Part shown: positions 44,223-51,456 of the stretch, piece by piece
Position numbering within the stretch: the first letter of the stretch is position 1
How the letters are laid out: each line of letters opens with the position of its first letter
From: ZC4RG30 sp046047615
Lineage (GTDB): Bacteria > Pseudomonadota > Gammaproteobacteria > Steroidobacterales > Steroidobacteraceae
NCBI GenBank assembly: GCA_046047615.1
Contig: JBJOHO010000050.1
Location: 1 to 64,000 of the forward strand
DNA length: 64,000 bases
Direction of reading: 5' to 3'
Position numbers and translations under genes: made by a program
The notes under the pieces: generated by a model
Seen by the model: only the letters and a program-made list of their open reading frames with translations
Databases searched by the model: none
What the model was told of the DNA's origin: nothing

Positions 44223-46438
44223 GGTTCCTCCGACCTGCTGTTCGATTTGCGCTGCCGGCGCCGGTCCGACGTCGGTTGTCGTGCGAGCGTGCGCTCGACA
44301 CGCAGCACATCAGGCATGCGATGGATTGCCCGGACGATGCGCGCCAGATGGACACGATCCCGAACCTCCAGACCCAGCGTGATCACGGCCACGTCGCCGT
44401 CGCGCTGTTCCACGAGCGCCTGCGAGATGTTGGTCTGCATCCCCGCGATGGCCGCCGAGATCGCGGCCAGGATGCCCACGCGGTTGGCGGTCTCGATCCG
44501 CACTTCGGAGCTGAAAAACCGTGTGAGCCCCGGCTGCCAGCTGACCGGCTGCCACTTTTCCGGGTGCTTCTGGTATCCCTCGACATTGGCACAGGCATCC
44601 CGGTGGATCACGATGCCGCGGCCCGGGCTCAGGTGGGCCAGGATCGCGTCGTCCGGGATCGGGTGGCAGCAACGCGCATAACTGACCAACAGGCCCTCGG
44701 TGCCCGCGACGGCCAAGGGCACGGACGCGCCACCGGCATCCTGCGACGAGGGCAGCAGCAATCGGGCGGTGAGTGGCGCCAGACGCTCGCCGAGGCCGAC
44801 CTTCTCCAGCAGATCCTCGGGCAGGCCAAGCCCGAACTCCTGCAGGCAGGTGGCCAGGCGCAGCGGGTCGACGCGTGCCATGTCGAGTCCGAACTCCGAC
44901 AGTGCCGCATCGAGCAGCTGACGACCCAGCTCGACCGCCTCGCTGCGACGCAGTCCTTTGAGGTATTGCCGGATCGCCGTGCGTGCCTTGGCGCTGACCA
45001 CGAAATTGACCCACGACGGATTGGGCTGCGCGCCCTGGGCAGTGATCACCTGCACCGTCTGGCCATTGCGCAGCACGGTACGCAACGGCGTCAGCCGCCG
45101 GTCCACCTTGGCGGCCACACACCGGTTGCCGACGTCGGTGTGCACCGCGTAGGCGAAGTCGACCACCGTCGCGCCACGCGGCAGCCGCAGGATGGCACCC
45201 TTGGGCGTGAACACATAGACCTTGTCCGGGAACAGGTCGACCTTGACGCTCTCGATGAATTCCTCGGAATTGCCGCTGGCCTGGAGATCGACCAGATGCG
45301 ACAACCACGCCCGCGCCCGCTCCTGCTGCGACGAATCCATGCGCGCGTTGCCCGACTTGTATTTCCAGTGGGCGGCAATGCCGCTCTCGGCCACCATGTG
45401 CATGTCGCCGGTGCGGATCTGGACCTCGAGGGGAACGGCATTGGGCCCGAACAATGTCGTGTGCAGCGACTGGTAGCCGTTGACCCGCGGAATGGCGATG
45501 TAGTCCTTGAAACGCCCCGGCATCGGCCGGTACGTGCCATGTACGACACCGAGCGCGCGGTAGCAGCTGTCCGCGGTATCGACCACGATCCGCAAGCCAT
45601 AGACGTCGACGATTTCCGAAAGCACCGCCCGCTTGCGGCGCATCTTCCGGTAGATGCTGTAGAGATGCTTCTCGCGAGCTTCCACGTGTGCGTCGAGCCC
45701 TGCCTTCGCCAAGGCTGCCGACAGCGCTGACTGGATGCGGCCCAGGAATTCCCGCTGGTTGCCACGGGCCCGTTTGAGCGTCCGCTCGATGACCTGGTAG
45801 CGGTGCGGATAGAGTGCACGGAACCCCAGGTCTTCAAGCTCCAGCTTGATGCCGTAGAGCCCCAGGCGCTCGGCGACCGGTGCGTAGATGTCGAGCGTCT
45901 CGCGCGCGATCTGGCGGCGCTTGGCAACCGCCATATTGCCGATCGTCCGCATGTTGTGGGTGCGGTCCGCCAGCTTGACCATGATGACGCGCAGGTCGCG
46001 GACCATGGCCAGCAGCATCTTGCGGAAGCTTTCGGCCTGGGCCTCTTCGCGGCTCTTGAACTGGATCCGGTCCAGCTTGGTGACGCCATCGACGATTTCG
46101 GCGACATCGGCGCCGAACCGCGCCGCGATATCGTCCTTGGAAACCGGCGTGTCCTCGATGACATCGTGCAGGATGGCCGCAACAAGCGTGTCGGCGTCGA
46201 GATGCAGCTCTGCGAGCAGTGTCGCTGCTGCGACAGGGTGGCTGATGTAGGGCTCACCGGAACGGCGCAGCTGGCCCTCATGCGCGAGTGCGCCGTACTC
46301 GACGGCGGCGCGGACCCGCTCGACCTGCTCGGCGGGCAGGTATGTGCCCGTAAGGGCCATGAGCCCGGCGAGCCCGGGCATGCGACCTTCGGCGTTATCG
46401 GCGCCTGAGCCGGATTGCACGACGGCCGGGTCGCTCAT
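44219..46438 (-). CDS. spoT: SpoT-type bifunctional (p)ppGpp synthetase/hydrolase
   Basis: 739 aa. HD hydrolase domain with the HDxxED motif (ILHDVIEDT) and KLADRTHNMRT. Synthetase domain with SIYRKMRRK, YGLRIVV, and the RFKDYIAIPRVNGYQSLHTT region; the RxKD motif marks the hydrolase-competent SpoT/Rel class rather than RelA. TGS (VFTPKGAILRLPRGATVVDFAYAVHTDVG), helical, CCHPIPDD zinc-finger and C-terminal ACT domains complete it. It sets (p)ppGpp levels under starvation. Encoded just after rpoZ. Confidence 0.96.
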   Translation of the reverse strand: MSDPAVVQSGSGADNAEGRMPGLAGLMALTGTYLPAEQVERVRAAVEYGALAHEGQLRRSGEPYISHPVAAATLLAELHLDADTLVAAILHDVIEDTPVSKDDIAARFGADVAEIVDGVTKLDRIQFKSREEAQAESFRKMLLAMVRDLRVIMVKLADRTHNMRTIGNMAVAKRRQIARETLDIYAPVAERLGLYGIKLELEDLGFRALYPHRYQVIERTLKRARGNQREFLGRIQSALSAALAKAGLDAHVEAREKHLYSIYRKMRRKRAVLSEIVDVYGLRIVVDTADSCYRALGVVHGTYRPMPGRFKDYIAIPRVNGYQSLHTTLFGPNAVPLEVQIRTGDMHMVAESGIAAHWKYKSGNARMDSSQQERARAWLSHLVDLQASGNSEEFIESVKVDLFPDKVYVFTPKGAILRLPRGATVVDFAYAVHTDVGNRCVAAKVDRRLTPLRTVLRNGQTVQVITAQGAQPNPSWVNFVVSAKARTAIRQYLKGLRRSEAVELGRQLLDAALSEFGLDMARVDPLRLATCLQEFGLGLPEDLLEKVGLGERLAPLTARLLLPSSQDAGGASVPLAVAGTEGLLVSYARCCHPIPDDAILAHLSPGRGIVIHRDACANVEGYQKHPEKWQPVSWQPGLTRFFSSEVRIETANRVGILAAISAAIAGMQTNISQALVEQRDGDVAVITLGLEVRDRVHLARIVRAIHRMPDVLRVERTLARQPTSDRRRQRKSNSRSEEP

Positions 46439-46456
46439 GGCGGATCCGGCGGCCGG

Positions 46457-46753
46457 TCAGTCTCCGAGGCCGAATTGCGGCGCGCGGAAACCGGCGAGCT
46501 GGGCGTCGATATCGTTCTCGAAGCCCGGATCGACCACTGGTTCCGGCTCCGGCTCCGGCTCGGCCAGCATGGCGGCGGTGACATGCCCTTCGGCGATCTC
46601 GCGCAAGGCGACCACCGTCACCTTGTCGTTTTCCAAGGGGACCATGGGTTCCGCACCGTTGGCGAGACGCCGCGCCCGCGCCGACGCAAGCAGCACCAGC
46701 TCGAACAGGTTGTCGACGTTCTGAAGGCAGTCTTCGACGGTCACACGGGCCAT
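46457..46753 (-). CDS. rpoZ: RNA polymerase omega subunit
   Basis: 98 aa. MARVTVEDCLQNVDNLFELVL start, RARRLANG and the conserved ENDKVTVVALREIAEG. The tail has an acidic Glu-Pro repeat (EPEPEPEP) before GFENDID. Omega helps beta' folding and forms the ppGpp site 1 with beta', so its pairing with spoT is functionally sensible. The ATG at 46753 is chosen from the family N-terminus; no clear promoter was assigned. The usual upstream gmk lies 6.8 kb away instead. Confidence 0.95.
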   Translation of the reverse strand: MARVTVEDCLQNVDNLFELVLLASARARRLANGAEPMVPLENDKVTVVALREIAEGHVTAAMLAEPEPEPEPVVDPGFENDIDAQLAGFRAPQFGLGD

Positions 46754-46894
46754 GGCAGTACCGCAGGGGATGACAGGACCGGCAATGATAAGCGGATCCG
46801 GCACACGGAGGCCAGCGGAACAGACCCGGCACCCGCCGACGGCCGCAGCGGATACACTCCCACGAATTCCCAGAAGACCCCAGCGGAGTCCCGA

Positions 46895-47788
46895 ATGAGC
46901 AGTTTCCAGCAGCAGGTCACCAAGTTCCGCACCCAGCCCGGCTTCATCGCGGCCCTCGACCAGAGCGGCGGCAGCACCCCCAAGGCGCTGAAGCTCTATG
47001 GCATCGACGAGTCGGCCTACGCCGGCGAAACGCAGATGATGGATCTCATCCACGCCATGCGCAGCCGCATCATCACCAGCCCGTCATTCAATGGCGACCG
47101 TATCCTCGGCGCAATCCTGTTCGAGGCGACCATGGACCGGGAAATCCAGGGCCAGCCGACCGCGGATTACCTGTGGAAAGTCAAGCGCGTGGTGCCGATC
47201 CTGAAGGTGGACAAGGGGCTCGCCGACGAGGCTGACGGCGTCCAGCTGATGAAGCCCATGCCTGCACTCGACGCGCTGCTGGCCAAGGCGAAGGCCAAGG
47301 GCATCTTCGGCACCAAGATGCGCTCGGTCATCAAGCACGCGAATGCCGCCGGCATCCAGGCCGTCGTCGACCAGCAGTTCGCCGTTGCCCGCCAGATCAT
47401 TGCGGCCGGCCTGGTGCCGATCATCGAGCCCGAAGTCGACATCCACTGCCCGGACAAGGCCGCTGCCGAGAGCCTGCTGGCTGCCGCCCTGCAGCAGGGA
47501 CTTGATGCCCTGCCCGAGGGGCAGCTCGTCATGCTGAAGCTGACGCTGCCGAACCAGGACGACCTCTACGCCGCCTTCTCGCGCCACCCGCGGGTCCTCA
47601 AGGTGGTCGCGCTGTCGGGCGGTTACAGCCGTGCGGACGCCAACGCCAAGCTGGCCCGCCAGCACGGGATGGTTGCGAGCTTCTCCCGTGCCCTGACCGA
47701 GGGCCTGTCGGCGCAGCAGACCGATGCCGCTTTCGACACCGCTCTGGATGCCGCGATCCAGGGCATCTACGAGGCTTCGCTGACCTGA
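46895..47788 (+). CDS. Class I fructose-bisphosphate aldolase
   Basis: 297 aa, the short bacterial class I type. GFIAALDQSGGSTPKALKLYG, the Schiff-base region GIFGTKMRSVIKHAN, PIIEPEVDIHCPDKAAAE, and VVALSGGYSRADANAKLARQHG are characteristic. It interconverts fructose 1,6-bisphosphate and triose phosphates without a metal. ATG at 46895 has GCGGAG upstream. It is divergent from rpoZ across 141 bp. A hairpin follows the stop. Confidence 0.93.
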   Translation: MSSFQQQVTKFRTQPGFIAALDQSGGSTPKALKLYGIDESAYAGETQMMDLIHAMRSRIITSPSFNGDRILGAILFEATMDREIQGQPTADYLWKVKRVVPILKVDKGLADEADGVQLMKPMPALDALLAKAKAKGIFGTKMRSVIKHANAAGIQAVVDQQFAVARQIIAAGLVPIIEPEVDIHCPDKAAAESLLAAALQQGLDALPEGQLVMLKLTLPNQDDLYAAFSRHPRVLKVVALSGGYSRADANAKLARQHGMVASFSRALTEGLSAQQTDAAFDTALDAAIQGIYEASLT

Positions 47789-47811
47789 GTTGCTGCCCGG
47801 GGCGCCCGGAG

Positions 47812-47842
47812 CGTGCCGCTGTACGTCACAGTTCGCGGCACG
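47812..47842 (+). terminator. Hairpin after the aldolase gene
   Basis: CGTGCCGC (47812-47819) pairs perfectly with GCGGCACG (47835-47842); TGT/ACA in the loop can extend the stem. It begins 24 bp after the stop codon. No T-tract follows. It separates the aldolase from the acyl-ligase cassette. Confidence 0.55.
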
Positions 47843-47904
47843 TGTCGATCCCGGTTTGGCCCGGCACCCTAGAATCGTCGCATCGCATATCCGGGAGACA
47901 CCGC

Positions 47905-49431
47905 TTGTTCCTGCAACTGCTGATGCGCAACGCGGACTACCGCCCTGACGAAGTCGCCATCCTGCATGGCGACCGGCAGATCACCCACCGGGGCTTGCTG
48001 GACCAGGTTGAAGGGCTCGCCCGCGGACTGGTCGGGCTCGGGCTGGAGCCAGGGCAGCGTGTGGCGCTGGTGATGGACAACAGCGCGGAGTTCCTCGCCG
48101 CCTGGTTCGCCGTGGCCGCCTGCCGCGGCGTCAATGTGCCGCTGAACACCGATTTCAAGGAAGAGGAACTGGCCTTCTACCTGCGTGACGCCGACGTGCG
48201 TTGCCTGGTCGTCGATGAGTCACGGGCCGCGCTTGCCGCGCGCCTGCGCGACAGCCTGCCGCAGCCGCTGCAGATCGTCGTCAATGGCACCGCATCACCG
48301 GCCAGCGGGACGCATTCCCTGCAAGCGCTTTCTGGTACGCCCCCGGGTGTGGTCCTGCCCGCCAGCCGGCTGGACGATGACGTCATCTACATCTACACCT
48401 CAGGTTCGACGGGACGCCCGAAGTGCGCACCACGCACGGTGGAGCAGTACTGGTTCGAGACGGACGATGTGGTCGAAGGACTGCGCCTGACGCGTGCCGA
48501 CCGTATTTTCTGCATGATCCCGATGTACCACAACTTCGGCGCCGTGCACTGCATGCTGGCCTCCGTTGCCAGCGGCGCTCGGCTGGTGATCCTCGGCAAG
48601 GCGCAGCCGTTCTCGCTGCACCGCCGTCGTGCGCTGGCGCTGATGCAGCAGGAACGCGTGACGATCCTGCCGGGCGTGCCGTTCATGTATGCCGAGCTGG
48701 CCAGCGTGACGGAGGCCGCGGACATCCGCAGCGTCCGCGTGTGCTACTCCGCCGCCGCCGCCCTGACCGACGACATTGCGGACGCGTTCCGCAGCCGTTT
48801 CGGCGTGCCCATCCGCAACCACTACGGCAGCACCGAGACGGGCGTCATGACCATCAACATGGATGCCGACCCTTTGCAGGCGCGCGGTTCAGTCGGCAAG
48901 CCCTTCCCGGGCGTGCGCATCCGCATCCTCGACGAGGACGGTACCGAAATGCCGCGCGGGGAAGAAGGCGAAGTGGTCGTGTCCAGCCGTGCCATGACGC
49001 GCGGCTACCTCGGATTGCCCCCCGAGGAAAACCAGCATTTCCGTGGAGGCGCCTTCCACACCGGCGACCTCGGGCTGCTGGATGCGGAGGGAAACCTGCA
49101 CCTGCGCGGCCGCCGCCGTTTCATCATCGATGTGGTGGGGCAGAAGGTCAGCCCGGTGGAGATCGAGGATGTCATGGCACAGCACCCCGCGGTGCAGGGC
49201 GTCACCGTGATCGGCGTGCCCTCGGCCGACGGCAAGTCGAACGTGATCCGCGCTTATGTCCACCGCGCCGCGGCGTGCACGACCGCAGAACTCACGGCGT
49301 TCTGCCGCGAGCGCCTGGCCAATTTCAAGGTGCCCACCGAAATCCTGTTCTTGCGGGAGATGCCGCGCAGCAACCTCGGCAAGACCATCCGCAGCCGTGA
49401 CACACTTGATGCATTGGTGATCCAGGGATGA
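47905..49431 (+). CDS. AMP-dependent acyl-CoA/ACP ligase, exosortase-A-cassette type
   Basis: 508 aa adenylate-forming enzyme. Motif A3 is IYIYTSGSTGRPKCAPRTV, A5 NHYGSTETGVMTI, A7 FHTGDLGLLDAEGNL, A8 GRRRFIIDVVGQKVSPVEIE and A10 Lys in RSNLGKTIRS, all intact. TTG at 47905 is favoured because GGGAGA lies 8 nt upstream; in-frame GTG 47842 and ATG 47923 are alternatives. The stop overlaps the ACP start (ATGA), so it very likely loads that carrier. Stand-alone ligases of this kind accompany ACP and two hydrolases in exosortase A loci; substrate unknown. Confidence 0.86.
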   Translation: MFLQLLMRNADYRPDEVAILHGDRQITHRGLLDQVEGLARGLVGLGLEPGQRVALVMDNSAEFLAAWFAVAACRGVNVPLNTDFKEEELAFYLRDADVRCLVVDESRAALAARLRDSLPQPLQIVVNGTASPASGTHSLQALSGTPPGVVLPASRLDDDVIYIYTSGSTGRPKCAPRTVEQYWFETDDVVEGLRLTRADRIFCMIPMYHNFGAVHCMLASVASGARLVILGKAQPFSLHRRRALALMQQERVTILPGVPFMYAELASVTEAADIRSVRVCYSAAAALTDDIADAFRSRFGVPIRNHYGSTETGVMTINMDADPLQARGSVGKPFPGVRIRILDEDGTEMPRGEEGEVVVSSRAMTRGYLGLPPEENQHFRGGAFHTGDLGLLDAEGNLHLRGRRRFIIDVVGQKVSPVEIEDVMAQHPAVQGVTVIGVPSADGKSNVIRAYVHRAAACTTAELTAFCRERLANFKVPTEILFLREMPRSNLGKTIRSRDTLDALVIQG

Positions 49432-49685
49432 CAGCCACCGAACTCGCCCTCGCCGAATTCATCCGCCAGTTGGGCAATCCCGGTGGCGGCGGTGCGTTGC
49501 TCGCCGCGGACCAGTCCCTGCTGGAATCCGGCATGCTGGATTCGCTCGGCTTGCAGCAACTGGTGCAGCACATCGAAACCGGCCACGGCGTGACCTTGGG
49601 TGAAGATCATTTCTCGGCAGAGAACTTCGAGACGATCGGCGCGCTGGCGCGTCTCATCGACCAGTTGCGCGCCGGCGCCGCCTGA
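49428..49685 (+). CDS. Acyl carrier protein
   Basis: 85 aa. Phosphopantetheine site is Ser in MLDSLGLQQLVQHIE (DSLGL, Ser about residue 39) within a four-helix ACP pattern. It overlaps the ligase gene by 4 bp and precedes two hydrolases. It is not the housekeeping AcpP, which would be more acidic, carry the DSLD motif, and sit in fab genes. Likely a dedicated carrier for the product of the adjacent ligase. Confidence 0.88.
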   Translation: MTATELALAEFIRQLGNPGGGGALLAADQSLLESGMLDSLGLQQLVQHIETGHGVTLGEDHFSAENFETIGALARLIDQLRAGAA

Positions 49686-49694
49686 GGGCCGCCC

Positions 49695-50540
49695 ATGTCG
49701 CTGACGCTCGACCTGTCCGCGCAGGATCTCGGCGCCTGCACCGAACACTCCGGATTCCTGCGTGACGATGGCGAGCCGGCGATGATGCTGCACGTCACCC
49801 TGCCAGGCGCAGGCGCCAGGATGTCCCCGCGCGGTGTCGTGTTCTGCCACCCGTTGTCCACGGAAAAACAGTACAGCGCCCGTTCGCTTGTCCTGATGGC
49901 GCGCAGTTTCGCTGCCGCCGGTGTGCCCTGTGTGCGCCATGACAGCATTGGCACGGGCGACAGCGAGGGGACAAGCGCCGATCTGCGCGTGGAAGGGCTG
50001 GTGCGGGATGCGCTGCGGGCCGCGGCGGTCCTGCGGCAGCAGTCTGGCGTTACCGACCTGGTCTTCATCGGTGTCCTGCTCGGCGCAACGGTGGCACGCA
50101 TGGCGGCAGCGCAGGAAACGGGCGGCCGGGCCGCCGCGGTGCTGATCGATCCTGTCACCGACGGCAAGGCCTGGTGGCAACAGCTCCTGAAACAGCAACA
50201 GATGAGTTTCATGACGCGCGGCCAGGCGGTACCCAAGCTGGAAACGCTGGCTGCCGGCGACGCGACGGGATTGGTGGAGATCAAGGCAGAGCACTACCAC
50301 CCGGAATTCATCGCCGGGCTGGCCGCGCTGGACGCCACCACGCTCAACGCGGGACCGGTCGGTCCGCTGTTGCAGGTCCGGCACGTGGCACAAGCCACCT
50401 CCGGCGCGGCACCGGCCGACGCGGATACATGGGAAGTGGCAGGCGCCAACTTCTGGAACGACAAGTCCCTGTACGGTGGCCAGTGGCCGGCGCCCCTGGC
50501 GGCGCGGCTGCTGGAGTGGATCCGGGGGCTGGACGCATGA
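49695..50540 (+). CDS. Alpha/beta-hydrolase-like protein, exosortase-associated hydrolase 2 type, no Ser nucleophile
   Basis: 281 aa. The fold elements RGVVFCHPLSTEKQYSARSL and CVRHDSIGTGDSEG are clear. At the nucleophile elbow, FIGVLLGATVARMAA (126-130) has Leu128 where GxSxG enzymes have Ser. Proteins called exosortase-A-associated hydrolase 2 also show a non-Ser elbow (GLRLG-like, from memory), which supports this assignment. Catalysis by the classical mechanism is unlikely. It lies 9 bp after the ACP gene and overlaps the next hydrolase by 4 bp. Confidence 0.75.
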   Translation: MSLTLDLSAQDLGACTEHSGFLRDDGEPAMMLHVTLPGAGARMSPRGVVFCHPLSTEKQYSARSLVLMARSFAAAGVPCVRHDSIGTGDSEGTSADLRVEGLVRDALRAAAVLRQQSGVTDLVFIGVLLGATVARMAAAQETGGRAAAVLIDPVTDGKAWWQQLLKQQQMSFMTRGQAVPKLETLAAGDATGLVEIKAEHYHPEFIAGLAALDATTLNAGPVGPLLQVRHVAQATSGAAPADADTWEVAGANFWNDKSLYGGQWPAPLAARLLEWIRGLDA

Positions 50541-51415
50541 GCACACGCCGATTCCGCTGGATTTCCGGTCCACATGGCGCCATACCGGCAACCGAACACC
50601 TGCCGCCGGAGGGCGTCCGCACACGGGCGCGCGTGATCCTGTGCAACGCGGGCCAGGTGGGTCGTGTCGGGCCGCAGCGTCTCTACGTGACCGCCGCCGA
50701 GGCTTGGGCCGACGCAGGTATCCATGTGCTGCGCATCGACCTGGCCGGCACCGGCGATGCCGTGGCGGAGAACGCTGCCCGCCACTTCGACGGTCACGAC
50801 CCTCTGGAAGCGGCCGCCGTCGTTGATGCCGCAGGCACCGACGTGCCGGTCGTGCTGGCAGGCCTTTGCGCCGGCGCGCGCGTTGCGCTGCGCGCTGCCG
50901 CCATCCGCAGCAACGTGGCTGGTGTGCTGACCTGGGGATGCCCGATCGTCAGTTCCGCGCCCGGTTCGTTGAAGTCACCCTACGAGACCGCCGAAACCGC
51001 CAAACGCGCCGAGACCGACGAGACCCGCCATGCCGTGCGCGATGCCTTCCGTGCCGGCAACCTGTTGCGGCCGGACTGGCTGCTGCGGCGCGTGCGCTAC
51101 GCGCCACGCGAGATGCTGGCGCTGGCGCGTGCCCTGCTCGGCCAGTTCCGCACACGTCCGGACGCACGCAACCCATTTCTCGCGGATCTCGACCGGCTGG
51201 TGGACTCGGGTCGCCCCTTGCTGTTCGTCTACGGCCAGCGTGACGCGCCCCACTTCGGCGAGTTCGTCGATCTCTATCGGCCGCGCCTGACGGCGCCGCT
51301 GCAGCAGGATCGCGAGATCGCCTTTGCCAACCACACGTTCAACAGCCTCCACAGCCAGGCCGAGGCGATCCGCCATGGCCGGGAGTGGCTCGACAGCCTG
51401 CTCGCCGGCCGTTGA
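50537..51415 (+). CDS. Alpha/beta-hydrolase-like protein, exosortase-associated hydrolase 1 type, Cys elbow
   Basis: 292 aa. RVILCNAGQVGRVGPQRLYV and VLRIDLAGTGDA give the hydrolase fold. The nucleophile elbow is LAGLCAGARVALRAA (109-113) with Cys111 in place of Ser, as in exosortase-A-associated hydrolase 1 relatives. Candidate partners are an Asp in LFVYGQRDAPHFG and a His in FANHTFNSLHSQ. Start ATG at 50537 overlaps the previous stop (ATGA). A thiol-based acyl transfer or thioesterase role on the ACP is an inference from the operon. Confidence 0.76.
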   Translation: MSTRRFRWISGPHGAIPATEHLPPEGVRTRARVILCNAGQVGRVGPQRLYVTAAEAWADAGIHVLRIDLAGTGDAVAENAARHFDGHDPLEAAAVVDAAGTDVPVVLAGLCAGARVALRAAAIRSNVAGVLTWGCPIVSSAPGSLKSPYETAETAKRAETDETRHAVRDAFRAGNLLRPDWLLRRVRYAPREMLALARALLGQFRTRPDARNPFLADLDRLVDSGRPLLFVYGQRDAPHFGEFVDLYRPRLTAPLQQDREIAFANHTFNSLHSQAEAIRHGREWLDSLLAGR

Positions 51416-51427
51416 GGGCTGCGGGCC

Positions 51428-51448
51428 GGGGCTCCTGAGCGGAGCCCC
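51428..51448. terminator. Bidirectional hairpin between the acyl cassette and oafA-like gene
   Basis: GGGGCTCC (51428-51435), 5-nt loop, GGAGCCCC (51441-51448), perfect. It sits between two convergent genes (stops at 51415 and 51457). Confidence 0.65.
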
Positions 51449-51456
51449 AAGCCTCC

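Noticed and set aside
44276..45730. 484-codon plus-strand frame opposite spoT
   Set aside because: Shadow of spoT; no ribosome-binding site or family signal.
47855..47875. Sigma-70 promoter before the acyl ligase (TAGAAT at 47870)
   Set aside because: A fair -10 element but no acceptable -35 at 16-18 bp spacing.
47842..47904. Upstream GTG start for the acyl ligase
   Set aside because: Would place the start in the terminator hairpin of the aldolase; TTG 47905 has a well-spaced GGGAGA.
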